Source: Sarcina ventriculi (GTDB lineage: Bacteria; Bacillota; Clostridia; Clostridiales; Clostridiaceae). From it: a stretch of 64,000 bases of DNA. The translations under genes were made by a program, and so were the position numbers. The stretch lies in NCBI RefSeq assembly GCF_900456775.1, contig NZ_UAUL01000009.1, positions 164,833 through 228,832 on the forward strand, written 5' to 3'. Numbering within the stretch: the first letter of the stretch is position 1; every line of letters begins with the position of its first letter. The notes beneath the pieces were generated by a model. It was not told the DNA's origin, made no database searches, and saw only the letters and a program-made list of their open reading frames with translations. Of this stretch, positions 1 through 9,493 are shown in pieces.

Positions 1-1
1 G

Positions 2-139
2 GGTGGAGTATTCATAACATCAGGAATAATTCATGATAGACGTCAAATGGTTATTGATGCTTTAGAGAAAGAAGATTTTGAAATAATAGAAGTTAATAAA
101 GATGGGGAATGGAATTGTATTGTTGCAAGATTAAAATAA
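2..139 (+). CDS. prmA: Ribosomal protein L11 methyltransferase, C-terminal end (partial)
   Basis: The window opens inside a gene whose last 45 residues remain. They begin GGVFITSGIIHDRR and end in a short beta hairpin (W-N-C-I-V-A-R-L-K). This is the usual C-terminus of PrmA, the SAM-dependent enzyme that methylates ribosomal protein L11. The call rests partly on context, because prmA-rsmE-mtaB is a very common clostridial order and rsmE starts 23 bases downstream. The catalytic SAM-binding part lies outside the window, so activity cannot be judged. Confidence 0.8.
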   Translation, partial: GGVFITSGIIHDRRQMVIDALEKEDFEIIEVNKDGEWNCIVARLK

Positions 140-162
140 TTTATTTTTAAAGGGGATTTTAA

Positions 163-912
163 ATGCATAAATTTTTTACGCCTATTGAGCTTTTTACTGA
201 TACTCACGCAACTATAATAGGGGAAGATGTAAGGCATATATATAAAGTCTTAAGAGTTACTCAAGGAGAGAAAGTAGTTATAAATAACCTAAATGGTGAA
301 GAATTTTTAGGTGAAGTAGAGAATGTAAATAAGCAAGAGGTTTTAATAAAAATATTAAAAAAATTAGATATAAACAATGAAAGCAAATTAAATATAACGT
401 TGTTTCAAGGAATTCCAAAGGCTTCAAAAATGGATTTAATAGTTCAAAAATGTGTGGAACTTGGAGTATCACAAGTGATTCCAACAATAACTAATAGGGT
501 TGATATAAAAATTAAAGGTGATTTTAAAAAGTTAGATAGATTAAATAAAATTGCTTTAGAGGCTTCTAAACAAAGTAAAAGAACTATAATTCCAACGGTT
601 GAAAATGTCATGGAGTTTGAAGATGCAATAAAATCTATGGAAAACTTAGATTTAGTAGTTGTACCTTATGAGAATGCTACTGGATTTGGAATTAAATCAA
701 TGGTAAAAACTTTAGATTTATCTAATGTTAAAAACATAGGCATAATGGTAGGGCCAGAGGGTGGATTTGAGGAAGAAGAGATAGAGATACTAAAATCAAA
801 AGGAGCAAATATTGTAACCTTAGGACCTAGAATACTTAGAACAGAAACTGCTGGGTTTACATGTATAGCTATATTACAATATGAGCTTGGAGATGTAGGA
901 GGAAATATTTAA
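163..912 (+). CDS. rsmE: 16S rRNA (uracil-1498-N3)-methyltransferase RsmE
   Basis: RsmE is a SPOUT-class methyltransferase that makes m3U1498 in the decoding region of 16S rRNA using SAM. The protein is 249 residues, the normal family length. It has an N-terminal PUA-like beta domain (about 1-70) and a C-terminal knotted domain with the signatures GIPKASKMDLIVQKCVELG (about 85-105) and MVGPEGGFEEEE (about 195-206), then LGPRILRTETA near the end, which forms the SAM-binding knot. The ATG follows an AAAGGGGA ribosome site. It is co-directional with prmA and overlaps mtaB by one base (TAATG), so the two are probably translationally coupled. Confidence 0.96.
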   Translation: MHKFFTPIELFTDTHATIIGEDVRHIYKVLRVTQGEKVVINNLNGEEFLGEVENVNKQEVLIKILKKLDINNESKLNITLFQGIPKASKMDLIVQKCVELGVSQVIPTITNRVDIKIKGDFKKLDRLNKIALEASKQSKRTIIPTVENVMEFEDAIKSMENLDLVVVPYENATGFGIKSMVKTLDLSNVKNIGIMVGPEGGFEEEEIEILKSKGANIVTLGPRILRTETAGFTCIAILQYELGDVGGNI

Positions 913-2216
913 TGAAAGTTGCATTTTCAACATTAGGATGCAGAGTTAATACTTATGAGTCAGAAGCTATGGCAGAAAAGTTTGTTAGAGAAGGTTATGA
1001 AATTGTAGACTTTAGTGAAAAGGCAGATGTTTATGTAATAAATACGTGCAGTGTTACTAATATGGGGGATAAAAAATCAAGACAAATAATAGGAAAAGCT
1101 AGAAGATTAAATGAAGAGGCTATAATTGCAGCTGTTGGATGCTATTCGCAAATAGCACCAGATGAAGTAAGTGCTATAGAAGGTGTTGATGTAGTTTTAG
1201 GAACAAGAAACAAGGGTGATATAGTATATTATGTAAATAAAGCAAGGGATGAGCAAAAGCAGCAAATACAAGTTGCAGAAGTTTTGAAAAATAAAGAATT
1301 TGAAGATTTAAGCATAGCTGATTATCAAGATAAAACTAGAGCTTTTTTAAAGATTCAAGATGGATGTAATAGATTTTGTGCATATTGTTTAATACCATAC
1401 ACAAGAGGTGCAGTTTGTTCTAAAGATTTTAATAAGGTAATGCAAGAAATTAAAGATTTAGCAAGTCATGGATTTAAAGAGATTATATTATCAGGCATTC
1501 ATACAGCATCCTATGGTGTTGATTTAGAAGAAAAAGTATCAGTCGTTGATATTTTAGAAGCCATAGAAAATATAGATGGGATAGAGAGGGTTAGAATAGG
1601 CTCAATAGATCCAACATTTTTTACAGAAGATGTGGTTAAAAGAATAGTGTGTCTTAAAAAGCTATGCCCACAATTTCATTTATCACTTCAAAGTGGATGT
1701 GATGCTACTTTAAAGAGAATGAATAGAAGGTATTCTTCAAAAAAGTATGAAGAAATAGTAAATCTTTTAAGAGATAAAATAAAAGATGTATCAATAACAA
1801 CAGATGTAATTGTAGGATTTCCAGGAGAAACAGATGAAGAATTTAATGAAACATATGAATTCTTAAAAAGAATAAAGCTTACAAAGACACATATATTCAA
1901 ATATAGTCAAAGAACTGGTACAAAAGCATATTCTATGGAAAATCAGGTAGATGGAACTGCTAAAGATAAGAGAAGTAAAATTTTAATAGAACTTAACAAA
2001 GTAAATGAAGAAAATTTCATAAAATCTTACATAGGAAAAGCTTTAGATGTTTTATTTGAAGAAAAATATTCTAAAGAAGAAAATTATTATGTGGGATATA
2101 CTAAAAATTATATAAGAGTTATAGCTAAGGCAGATTGTGATATTTCAAGTAAAATATTAAATGTTAAAATAGAGAATGCACAAGGAGAAATAGCAAAAGG
2201 AACTTTAGAAATTTAA
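912..2216 (+). CDS. mtaB: tRNA t6A37 methylthiotransferase MtaB
   Basis: MtaB is a radical-SAM enzyme that converts t6A37 to ms2t6A37 in tRNAs decoding ANN codons. The 434 residues show the UPF0004 N-terminal domain with cysteines in FSTLGCRVNTYESEA (about 5-19), INTCSV (about 44) and AAVGCYSQ (about 77). The radical-SAM cluster motif CNRFCAYC (about 148) and a C-terminal TRAM-like segment follow. The seven-cysteine pattern expected for two Fe-S clusters is visible. TLGCRVN rather than TYGCQMN favours MtaB over MiaB. The start overlaps the rsmE stop by one base. A 99-bp gap after the stop suggests that the next gene has its own promoter. Confidence 0.95.
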   Translation: MKVAFSTLGCRVNTYESEAMAEKFVREGYEIVDFSEKADVYVINTCSVTNMGDKKSRQIIGKARRLNEEAIIAAVGCYSQIAPDEVSAIEGVDVVLGTRNKGDIVYYVNKARDEQKQQIQVAEVLKNKEFEDLSIADYQDKTRAFLKIQDGCNRFCAYCLIPYTRGAVCSKDFNKVMQEIKDLASHGFKEIILSGIHTASYGVDLEEKVSVVDILEAIENIDGIERVRIGSIDPTFFTEDVVKRIVCLKKLCPQFHLSLQSGCDATLKRMNRRYSSKKYEEIVNLLRDKIKDVSITTDVIVGFPGETDEEFNETYEFLKRIKLTKTHIFKYSQRTGTKAYSMENQVDGTAKDKRSKILIELNKVNEENFIKSYIGKALDVLFEEKYSKEENYYVGYTKNYIRVIAKADCDISSKILNVKIENAQGEIAKGTLEI

Positions 2217-2315
2217 TAAATTTTATTTTGTATTAGTAATTTTTATTGAGTGAGTTATAATAAATATGTAAATATTAATATATTTAATAAATAAACTAGA
2301 GTAGGAGGTGGGAAA

Positions 2316-2660
2316 ATGAGTGATTGTATTTTTTGTAAAATAATAAAAGGCGAAATACCAAGTAAAAAAGTATATGAAGATGATAAAGTGTTAGCTTTTA
2401 ATGATATAAGCCCAGAAGCTCCTGTGCATTTTCTAATAATTCCTAAGGAACATATAGAAAGTGTAAATGATATTTCAGAGAAAAATAGCGAAATAGTTGC
2501 ACATATTTTTAGAATTATTAATAAGATAGTAAAGGAACTAGGGATAGATGAAACAGGCTATAGAATAGTTAATAACTGTGGAAAAGATGGAGGGCAAACA
2601 GTAAATCATATGCATTTTCATGTTTTAGGTGGTAGAGATTTAAAGTGGCCTCCAGGCTAA
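2316..2660 (+). CDS. HIT-family nucleotide-binding hydrolase (HinT-like)
   Basis: This is a 114-residue histidine-triad protein. It starts with the zinc-type CIFCKII motif (residues 4-10), contains IPKEHIES (about 42) and ends with the catalytic triad NHMHFHVLGGRDL (about 97-109). HinT-like members hydrolyse purine nucleoside phosphoramidates and aminoacyl-adenylates in the cytoplasm. The ATG lies behind a strong AGGAGGTGGG ribosome site. Its position upstream of rpsU is typical of clostridia. The physiological substrate cannot be inferred from sequence. Confidence 0.93.
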   Translation: MSDCIFCKIIKGEIPSKKVYEDDKVLAFNDISPEAPVHFLIIPKEHIESVNDISEKNSEIVAHIFRIINKIVKELGIDETGYRIVNNCGKDGGQTVNHMHFHVLGGRDLKWPPG

Positions 2661-2710
2661 ATAATAAGCTAAATTTAACTATAAAATTTAAACAATATAA
2701 GTTAAAGTTG

Positions 2711-2740
2711 TTGACATGTTTAAAAAGAATATTGTATAAT
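2711..2740 (+). promoter_or_regulatory. Sigma-A promoter of rpsU
   Basis: A consensus TTGACA (2711-2716) and TATAAT (2735-2740) are separated by 18 bases, and the expected start of transcription is near 2747. It is one of the best promoters in the window. The roughly 65-nt leader contains a perfect 10-nt palindrome (2762-2771) just upstream of the GGAGGG ribosome site. Confidence 0.85.
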
Positions 2741-2813
2741 ATAGCGTGTGTTATTTAGACCCACAGCTGTGAATTAAAATAATAATTTACGCTAGCGGAG
2801 GGAGGGATAAAGA

Positions 2814-2990
2814 ATGTCAGAAATCAGAGTAAGAGAAAATGAATCATTAGAACAAGCATTAAGAAGATTTAAAAGACAATGCGCAAGAGCTGGAGTTCTT
2901 TCTGAAGTAAGAAAAAGAGAACACTATGAAAAGCCAAGCGTTAAGAGAAAGAAAAAATCAGAAGCTGCTAGAAAGAGAAAGTTCAAATAA
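2814..2990 (+). CDS. rpsU: 30S ribosomal protein S21
   Basis: S21 is a small basic protein of the 30S subunit, near the anti-Shine-Dalgarno region. The 58 residues begin [19 protein letters not shown] and end in a Lys/Arg-rich tail (RKRKFK), as expected for the family. A GGAGGGAGGG site lies upstream of the ATG. It is transcribed from its own strong promoter. In many Firmicutes a gatB/yqeY-domain gene follows rpsU. Here a non-coding stretch lies between it and yqfC. Confidence 0.97.
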   Translation: MSEIRVRENESLEQALRRFKRQCARAGVLSEVRKREHYEKPSVKRKKKSEAARKRKFK

Positions 2991-3243
2991 TATATAAATA
3001 GATAAGTTTAAAACTTATTTAAGGTATAATAAGCTTAATGATAATATTAGGTAAGATTAGTTATATAATTATTACTACCTTCCTCAGCAGTTAAGTGAAA
3101 AAATAATAAACTAAACAATATATACGGCTGATGCATGGGCATATAACATCATTAATAAGACATTAATAGATTATTTTAAATGCTTTTAAAACATATAAAA
3201 TAACCTAAATCAGTCAAAATATTAAATAAACTTTTAAATAAGC
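2991..3243 (+). other. Intergenic region with possible small RNA
   Basis: About 370 bases between rpsU and yqfC contain no convincing ORF. Just after rpsU is a near-perfect AT-rich palindrome (about 3002-3018, ATAAGTTT/AAACTTAT), followed by a TATAAT at about 3026. A moderately GC-richer segment follows (about 3070-3150, containing TCAGC and GCTGA as a possible stem). The region closes with a strong intrinsic terminator at 3244-3276. A promoter-like box followed by a terminator with no ORF between them fits a small RNA of roughly 230 nt. It may equally be only the rpsU 3' untranslated region. No known RNA family was recognised. Confidence 0.3.
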
Positions 3244-3276
3244 AAGAGTTCACAATTATTTGTGAACTCTTTTAAT
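3244..3276 (+). terminator. Intrinsic terminator downstream of rpsU region
   Basis: A perfect 12-bp stem (3244-3255 with 3260-3271), a TTAT loop and a following T-rich run. It separates the rpsU unit from the sporulation genes yqfC-yqfD. Confidence 0.9.
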
Positions 3277-3361
3277 TTTCATAAAATACCTTCTAAAAGT
3301 ATATTTATAGTAAATTTTTCATAGAAATTATTATTAAATTATTTTTATGGGGTGTTTATTT

Positions 3362-3634
3362 ATGGATAATAAAATAAAAAGTATAATAACTAAAGAATTA
3401 GATTTGCCAATTGAAGTTATAGATAATCTTCCTAAAATAAATATAATAGGGGATAATGAAATAACAATAGAAAATCATAAAGGAATATTAAGTTTTGATA
3501 GAGATAACACAAAAATAAAAACCGTAATAGGAATTTTAGATATACAAGGGGAAGAAATAGAAATAGTATTTATAGGGGGTAGTACTATAACTATTTCAGG
3601 AAAATTTAAATCCCTAGGGTATGGGGTGGAATAA
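3362..3634 (+). CDS. yqfC: Sporulation protein YqfC (YabP/YqfC family)
   Basis: A small protein (90 residues) of the YabP/YqfC family, made during sporulation in Bacillus and clostridia; its molecular role is not well defined. The sequence is beta-rich, with the family pattern of PKINIIGDNEITIENHKGIL near residues 20-40 and a glycine-rich IGGSTITISGKF near the end. An in-frame ATG exists 15 bases upstream (3347). The GGGGTG at 3349-3354 is correctly spaced only for the ATG at 3362, so that start is preferred. It ends one base before the yqfD start codon. Confidence 0.88.
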   Translation: MDNKIKSIITKELDLPIEVIDNLPKINIIGDNEITIENHKGILSFDRDNTKIKTVIGILDIQGEEIEIVFIGGSTITISGKFKSLGYGVE

Positions 3635-3635
3635 A

Positions 3636-4763
3636 ATGAATTCTAAATTCTTTAAAAACGGTATTATAAAAATAGAAGTTAAATTATTTAATAGTGAACA
3701 ATTTTTAAATATTCTTTGGAATAGTGGTATTAGGATACATAATATAAAAAAGATAGATAAATCCACAATAATTATGGAGATAAACTATGAAGATTATAAT
3801 GCGGTAAAAGAAGTAGTAAAAAAAATTCAAGGAAAGGTTTCTATAATTTCTTCAAAGGGAGGTATATTCTTTTTAGGGAGAGTAAAAAGAAAAGTTGGAA
3901 TTGTCATAGGTTTTTTTTCTTTTATAATTTTTTTGTATGTTTTATCTAATTTTATATGGAGTATAGATATTCAAACTAAAATGTATATATCACCATACGA
4001 GATAAGAGCTCAATTAAAAGAACTTGGAGTTTTAGAAGGGGTAAGTAAATCTTCAATAGATGTTTATGAACTAGAAGAAAAGCTTCAAAATTTAAACAGC
4101 GATATAATGTGGTCTAATATAAGAGTGGAAGGTTCTACATTAAAAGTTACAATAGAAGAAAAGATAACTCCACCATTAGAAGTTGAAAAAGATAATGATT
4201 TAGGTGTTGTAGCAAAAATGGACGGAGAAGTAAAGAGAATATATACAACATCTGGAACAGCAGCTGTAAAAGCTGGAGATGTTGTAAAGGCTGGGGATAT
4301 TCTTGTTTATCCATATGAAGGAACAGGAGAATATCAATATGATGTAGCTGCGAGGGGAAGTGTTTTAGCTAATACTTTTTATGAAAAAGTTATAGAACTT
4401 CAGATAAGTGGAGAAAAAATATATAGAACAGGTAATATGGATTCAGAAATATATATAAAGATTGCAGATAAAAAAATTTATCTTAAAAAGTCTACAAAAA
4501 ACTTTAATAATTATGATAAAATAGAGGAAGATGGTAAATATATTCACAAGAATATTTATTATGAAAAGAAATCATCTAGTATAGAAGAAACGGAAGAAGA
4601 AATAGTAAATGAAGCTGTGGAGCGTTTATATAATAGTACTAAAAAAGAGATTACGAGAAAGGCTCAAATTGTGGATAAAATTATATCAAAAGAAAGCATT
4701 GAAAATGGTAAAATTTTATTAAAAGTTCTTTTTGTGGTAGAACAAGATATTGCATCAAACTAA
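3636..4763 (+). CDS. yqfD: Sporulation protein YqfD
   Basis: YqfD is a membrane-anchored protein of the forespore/mother-cell sporulation programme, conserved next to yqfC. The 375-residue product has an N-terminal soluble domain (1-80), one clear transmembrane helix (about 86-106), and an extracytoplasmic part containing GDVVKAGDILV (about residue 215), which resembles a lipoyl/biotinyl hammerhead. The ATG at 3636 is chosen because GGGGTGG (3624-3630) is properly spaced. The in-frame ATG at 3621 lies upstream of that site and inside yqfC. In Bacillus phoH follows yqfD, but here pgpH comes next. Confidence 0.92.
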   Translation: MNSKFFKNGIIKIEVKLFNSEQFLNILWNSGIRIHNIKKIDKSTIIMEINYEDYNAVKEVVKKIQGKVSIISSKGGIFFLGRVKRKVGIVIGFFSFIIFLYVLSNFIWSIDIQTKMYISPYEIRAQLKELGVLEGVSKSSIDVYELEEKLQNLNSDIMWSNIRVEGSTLKVTIEEKITPPLEVEKDNDLGVVAKMDGEVKRIYTTSGTAAVKAGDVVKAGDILVYPYEGTGEYQYDVAARGSVLANTFYEKVIELQISGEKIYRTGNMDSEIYIKIADKKIYLKKSTKNFNNYDKIEEDGKYIHKNIYYEKKSSSIEETEEEIVNEAVERLYNSTKKEITRKAQIVDKIISKESIENGKILLKVLFVVEQDIASN

Positions 4764-4797
4764 TTATTCTTAGATAAACTAAAAGAGGAGAAGAGAG

Positions 4798-6885
4798 TTG
4801 ATTATTAAAAAGAGTGGGAGAATATTGAATTTTCTTGGCGATTACAAAAGAATAGTTGTGTTTATAATTACTTTTATGATTATATTTGCCACACTAGCTA
4901 CATCAGTAGTTACTAAAAAATATGATTTGCGAGTTGGAGAAATAGCAACTACAGATATAAAAGCTTCGAGGGAAGTAGTAAACACTGTTGAAACTGAAGC
5001 GAAAAAGATTGAAGCGATAGAAAAGGTTGGAAAACAATATTCGCTTCAAACTGATATACAAAAAAATAGTCAGATAACACTAGAAGAGTTTTTTCTGAAT
5101 TTGAAAGAGGCCATAACAACAAAAGATACAGAAAGTTCAAATGGAAATACGACATCTAAATTACAACTTGAGATATTAAATGAAGATAATCCTTTTGATT
5201 TAACAACTAGTGAAGAGATGTATTTGTTAACTCTAAATGAGGAACAGATAAATAAAATGTATGATGTTTTATTAAATGCAATAAATGATGCATATAATAT
5301 ATCAATAAATGAGGATAGTACAGAAACGTTAAATAAGGCAATACAAATAGCACAAGATGTAGTTTATAATAATTATAATGATGAACATATAATATCAATT
5401 TCAGATAAGATTATAAATGTTTTAGTTAAACCAAACTTATTTTATGATAATGAAAAAACAGAAGAGGCACAGCAAGAAGCAGCAAAAAATGTTACTCCTG
5501 TTGTTTATAAAAAAAATCAAACAATAGTTGAGGAAGGGAAACCAATAACGGAAGCTCAAATTCAAGCATTAGATGAGCTCGGACTTTTAAATAATTCTAA
5601 GTTTAATATATCGTTGTATTTAGCTTTAGCTATCATGGTTATAATTGTTATGTATATACAAAATAGATATTTAAAAAAATACTATAAAGATATATATAAT
5701 AATTCTTCAAAGCTTATTATGATAAACATAATAACTATAATGACCATAGTTTTTGCAAGAGTATTTAGCATAGCTTCACCGTATTTAATTCCATTAGCAT
5801 GTACGCCAATACTTCTTACACTTTTATTAAATTATAGAATATCTTTAGTTGTAAGTATAACTAATATAATTTTAATGGCAGTAGCTGTAAGCTTTAATAC
5901 AGAAATAATTATTTTAGCTATTGTATCGGTTATAGTAGGTGCTACATTCTTAAAAAAAATGCAACAAAGAAATGATATAGTATATTCATGTATTTATATA
6001 GCTATTTTAAACGGAGTAATGACACTTAGTATATCAGCTTTAGTAACTAGTAACTTAAAAGAGATTTTATTAGATACAGCTTTTATACTTGTAGGATCGC
6101 TTCTATCGGGGATTTTATCTACAGGGTTGTTACCATTTTTTGAATCTATGTTTGATATTGTTACAAATGTTAAACTATTAGAACTTTCAAATCCTAATAA
6201 TCCGTTACTTAAAAAGCTTTTAATGGAAGCTCCAGGAACTTATCATCACAGCGTTATAGTTGCTAATTTAGCAGAAGTTGCAACAGAAGCTGTTGGCGGA
6301 AATGCTCTTTTAGCTAGAATAGGAGCTTATTATCATGATATAGGGAAAACAAAAAAACCTTACTTTTTTAAGGAAAATCAATTAGGAAAAGAAAATCCTC
6401 ATGATGATATAACTCCAGAACTTAGTAAACTTTTAATAATATCTCATGTTAAAGATGGATTAGAGCTTGCAAGAGAATATAAGCTTCCAAAAGTGATACA
6501 AGATTTTATTCCAACTCATCATGGCAAAACTTTAGTTAAATATTTTTATTTAACAGCTAAAAATAATGCGGAAAATCCAGATGATATAAAGGAAGAGGAT
6601 TATATGTATCCAGGACCAAAACCAAAAACTAAAGAACAATGCATATTAATGCTTGCAGATTCAGTAGAAGCTGCTGTAAGATCTATAAATAATCCAACAA
6701 AGGAAAAAATAGAAAATATGGTTGATAATATAGTTAAAGATAAATTAAGTTCAGGACAATTAGATGATTCTCAGCTTACGATAAGTGATGTGAAAAAAAT
6801 AAAAAAATGTTTTTTAAAAACCTTAAATGGAATATATCATGAAAGAATAGAATATCCAAAAGATGAAAGAAAGACGGTGAAATAA
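4798..6885 (+). CDS. pgpH: Cyclic-di-AMP phosphodiesterase PgpH (7TM-HD)
   Basis: This is a membrane HD-domain phosphodiesterase of the 7TMR-HD family (YqfF/PgpH), which hydrolyses c-di-AMP to pApA. The 695 residues show an N-terminal signal-anchor helix (about 15-37) and a large extracellular domain to about 270. A block of hydrophobic helices (about 272-455) follows, then a cytosolic HD domain (about 475-640) with [15 protein letters not shown] and PTHHG histidine/aspartate metal ligands. The start is TTG after AGAGGAGAAGAGAG. ybeY follows after only five bases, as in Bacillus, so one operon is likely. Confidence 0.95.
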   Translation: MIIKKSGRILNFLGDYKRIVVFIITFMIIFATLATSVVTKKYDLRVGEIATTDIKASREVVNTVETEAKKIEAIEKVGKQYSLQTDIQKNSQITLEEFFLNLKEAITTKDTESSNGNTTSKLQLEILNEDNPFDLTTSEEMYLLTLNEEQINKMYDVLLNAINDAYNISINEDSTETLNKAIQIAQDVVYNNYNDEHIISISDKIINVLVKPNLFYDNEKTEEAQQEAAKNVTPVVYKKNQTIVEEGKPITEAQIQALDELGLLNNSKFNISLYLALAIMVIIVMYIQNRYLKKYYKDIYNNSSKLIMINIITIMTIVFARVFSIASPYLIPLACTPILLTLLLNYRISLVVSITNIILMAVAVSFNTEIIILAIVSVIVGATFLKKMQQRNDIVYSCIYIAILNGVMTLSISALVTSNLKEILLDTAFILVGSLLSGILSTGLLPFFESMFDIVTNVKLLELSNPNNPLLKKLLMEAPGTYHHSVIVANLAEVATEAVGGNALLARIGAYYHDIGKTKKPYFFKENQLGKENPHDDITPELSKLLIISHVKDGLELAREYKLPKVIQDFIPTHHGKTLVKYFYLTAKNNAENPDDIKEEDYMYPGPKPKTKEQCILMLADSVEAAVRSINNPTKEKIENMVDNIVKDKLSSGQLDDSQLTISDVKKIKKCFLKTLNGIYHERIEYPKDERKTVK

Positions 6886-6890
6886 GTTTA

Positions 6891-7394
6891 ATGATATTTA
6901 TTGATAATAGGCAAAAGGAGATAGATGTAAGTGATAGTTTTATATCTCATCTTGAAAAAGTCATAGAGTTTGTTTTAAAAGAAGAGCAAGTAAAAGAAAA
7001 GTGCGAAGTATCACTAGTATTTGTTAATAATGATGAGATTAGAAATATAAACAGAGAAACAAGAAATATTGATAAAGTTACAGATGTTTTATCATTTCCT
7101 ATGATAGATTATAAGAAAGGGAAAGTCTATAAAGATTTGTATTTAAATTTTAATTTTGATTCTATGTTTTTTGATAATGGTAATTTAGTTTTAGGAGATA
7201 TAGTTATATCTTTAGAAAGAGCGTTAGAACAAAGTATAGAATTCAATCATTCATTTTTTAGAGAAGCAAGTTATTTAGTAATACATTCTGTTTTACATTT
7301 ACTAGGTTACGATCATATGGAGGAAATAGAAAAGAGAACTATGAGAAATAGGGAAGAATATATTTTAAATAAATTAAATATTCCTAGAGAGTAA
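6891..7394 (+). CDS. ybeY: Endoribonuclease YbeY (rRNA maturation factor)
   Basis: YbeY is a zinc-dependent endoribonuclease involved in 16S rRNA 3'-end maturation and ribosome quality control. The 167-residue protein has the family core DVLSFP (about 64) and [10 protein letters not shown] (about 102). The C-terminal three-histidine zinc motif [11 protein letters not shown] (about 130-140) is intact. The ribosome site before the ATG is weak and overlaps the end of pgpH, which suggests coupling with pgpH. Confidence 0.96.
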   Translation: MIFIDNRQKEIDVSDSFISHLEKVIEFVLKEEQVKEKCEVSLVFVNNDEIRNINRETRNIDKVTDVLSFPMIDYKKGKVYKDLYLNFNFDSMFFDNGNLVLGDIVISLERALEQSIEFNHSFFREASYLVIHSVLHLLGYDHMEEIEKRTMRNREEYILNKLNIPRE

Positions 7395-7411
7395 AAGTAA
7401 AGGGAGGGTTT

Positions 7412-8113
7412 ATGGAGGTTAAAAAGCTATTAGATAGTTTCAATTATGCTATAGATGGTATAATACATGCTTTAAGGACACAAAGAAATATGAGAATTCA
7501 TTTTCTAGCAACAATTGTGGTTTTAACAGCTTGTTTTATATTTCATGTTAGCATAATTGAAATAATAGCACTTAGTATATGTATAGCTATGGTCATTTCA
7601 GCAGAACTTTTTAATACTGCAATAGAAAGTGCAATAGATTTAACGGCTAATTATTATCATCCATTGGCCAAAATAGCTAAAAATACGGCGGCTGGAGCGG
7701 TGTTAGTTACTGCTATAAATGCAATTTTAGTTGGGTATTTTATATTTTGGGATAAAATATCCAACATCACTTATAGGGTTGTAAGTGATGTTAAAGCGTG
7801 GGAGCCATACACTGTATTGATAATGCTTATAATGGTTTGTATATTAACTATTGCGGCAAAGGCATATTTAGGAGAAGGCACTCCTTTAAAAGGAGGAATG
7901 CCATCTGGACATAGTGCAATATCCTTTGCAATAGCTACTGCAATATCTTTGATATCTCAGTATCATACAGTTATAATATTAAGTTATATAATGGCTTTTA
8001 TAACAGCTCAAAGTAGAGTAGATTCAGAGGTTCATAGTATTTTAGAGGTTGTAGTTGGCGGAGTATTTGGAGTTTTAGTTACTATTTTTATATTTAAAAT
8101 ATTTAGTTTTTAA
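7412..8113 (+). CDS. Undecaprenol kinase / PAP2 phosphatase fusion
   Basis: Residues 1-120 are a DgkA-type lipid kinase with three membrane helices and the signature AELFNTAIESAIDL (about 65-78). In Gram-positives such kinases phosphorylate undecaprenol. Residues about 128-233 form a PAP2 phosphatase domain with PSGHSAISFA (about 164-173) and a C-terminal SRVDSEVHSILEVVVGG motif. Both domains appear complete. Both activities would produce undecaprenyl phosphate, the carrier for peptidoglycan precursors, from undecaprenol and from its diphosphate respectively. AGGGAGGG precedes the ATG. It sits in the conserved ybeY-dgkA-cdd-era order. Confidence 0.9.
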   Translation: MEVKKLLDSFNYAIDGIIHALRTQRNMRIHFLATIVVLTACFIFHVSIIEIIALSICIAMVISAELFNTAIESAIDLTANYYHPLAKIAKNTAAGAVLVTAINAILVGYFIFWDKISNITYRVVSDVKAWEPYTVLIMLIMVCILTIAAKAYLGEGTPLKGGMPSGHSAISFAIATAISLISQYHTVIILSYIMAFITAQSRVDSEVHSILEVVVGGVFGVLVTIFIFKIFSF

Positions 8114-8185
8114 AATATATTTGTAAATAATATAAATAGTGATATAATTTAATAATTATACTATGTAACTAAAGGGGGAATTGGT

Positions 8186-8584
8186 TTGTATAATAAACTT
8201 ATAAAAGAGGCTATAGACGCTAGAGAAAAAGCGTATTGTCCATATTCTAATTTCAAAGTTGGAGCAGCTGTACTTTTTGAAGATAATAATATATATTCAG
8301 GATGTAATATAGAAAATGCATCTTTTGGTGCAACCAATTGTGCTGAGAGAACTGCTATATTTAAAGGGGTATCTAAAGGGCTTAGAAAGATAAAAGCATT
8401 AGCTGTTATTGGAGATACAGATGATTATACCTATCCATGTGGTATATGCAGACAGGTAATAAGTGAGTTTGCAGAAAGTCAAGATATAAAAATATTTATA
8501 GTAAAAAATGAAAATGATTATATAGAAACAACATTAGAAAAAATTTTACCAGGTTCTTTTACTAAAAAGGATTTAGTAAAATAG
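8186..8584 (+). CDS. cdd: Cytidine deaminase
   Basis: Cdd is a zinc-dependent cytidine/deoxycytidine deaminase of pyrimidine salvage. The 132-residue tetrameric-type protein has [11 protein letters not shown] (about 18-28), the catalytic CAERTAIFK (about 52-60) and PCGICRQ (about 88-94), giving all zinc ligands and the proton-shuttling Glu. The start is TTG, placed after AAAGGGGGAA. The stop lies 10 bases upstream of era. Confidence 0.97.
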   Translation: MYNKLIKEAIDAREKAYCPYSNFKVGAAVLFEDNNIYSGCNIENASFGATNCAERTAIFKGVSKGLRKIKALAVIGDTDDYTYPCGICRQVISEFAESQDIKIFIVKNENDYIETTLEKILPGSFTKKDLVK

Positions 8585-8594
8585 AGGAGGGTAC

Positions 8595-9479
8595 ATGTTT
8601 AAATCAGGATTTGTAACTATAGTTGGTAGACCAAATGTTGGAAAATCAACACTTTTGAATTTACTTATGGGGGAGAAACTATCAATAGTTTCTAACAAAC
8701 CTCAGACGACAAGGAACAATATTCAAACAATATTGACAGGGGATAATTATCAAATTGTTTTTGTAGACACTCCTGGCATACATAAGCCTAAGCATAAGCT
8801 AGGTGAATATATGGTAGATAGTGCTAAAAATTCAATAAAAGATGTTGATTTAGTATTGTTTTTAACAACACCTGATGTGGAAGTTGGTAGAGGGGATAAA
8901 TTTATAATAGAACAGCTTAAACAACAAAAGGCTCCAATATTTTTTGTATTAAATAAAATAGATGAAAATACTCAAGATAGAGTAGCTAAAACACTTGAGA
9001 ATTATTCTAAAGAAATTAATTTTAATGAAATAATTCCTATATCGGCTATTAAGGGAAAAAATACTGATAAATTATTAGAACTTATGGTAAAATATATACC
9101 AGAGGGACCTAAATATTATCCAGATGATATGATAACTGATGTACAAGAAAGATTTGTAATAGCAGAAATTGTTAGAGAAAAGGCTTTAAGAAACTTGTCA
9201 CAAGAAGTTCCTCATGGAATAGCGGTAGATATAATACAAATGAAACAAGATAAGAGTGGAAAATACAATATAGAAGTTGATTTAATATGTGAAAAAGATT
9301 CACACAAGGGTATAATAATAGGCAAAAATGGTCAAACTCTTAAAAAAATTGGAGAAACTTCAAGATATGAAATCGAAAGATTTCTAAAAAACAAAGTTAA
9401 TATAAAAATATGGGTAAAGGTTAGAAAAGAGTGGAGAGATAATTCCTTATATCTTAAAGAATTAGGATATAAAAAATAA
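8595..9479 (+). CDS. era: Ribosome-maturation GTPase Era
   Basis: Era is an essential GTPase that binds the 3' end of 16S rRNA and assists 30S assembly. The 294 residues show G1 GRPNVGKS (about 10-17), the TTRNN switch region, G3 [10 protein letters not shown] (about 57), G4 NKID (about 120), and a C-terminal KH domain with [15 protein letters not shown] (about 240). The length is normal. AGAGGAGGG precedes the ATG. recO follows with its ribosome site overlapping the era stop codon. Confidence 0.98.
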   Translation: MFKSGFVTIVGRPNVGKSTLLNLLMGEKLSIVSNKPQTTRNNIQTILTGDNYQIVFVDTPGIHKPKHKLGEYMVDSAKNSIKDVDLVLFLTTPDVEVGRGDKFIIEQLKQQKAPIFFVLNKIDENTQDRVAKTLENYSKEINFNEIIPISAIKGKNTDKLLELMVKYIPEGPKYYPDDMITDVQERFVIAEIVREKALRNLSQEVPHGIAVDIIQMKQDKSGKYNIEVDLICEKDSHKGIIIGKNGQTLKKIGETSRYEIERFLKNKVNIKIWVKVRKEWRDNSLYLKELGYKK

Positions 9480-9493
9480 AGGAGGAGTTTAAT

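Noticed and set aside
2741..2794. rpsU leader as an S21 autoregulatory structure closed by TAGCGT/ACGCTA
   Set aside because: The left arm lies at or before the expected transcription start, so the closing stem would probably not be in the mRNA.
3040..3243. 6S RNA downstream of rpsU
   Set aside because: The region lacks the long, nearly complementary ends and open central bubble expected of 6S RNA.
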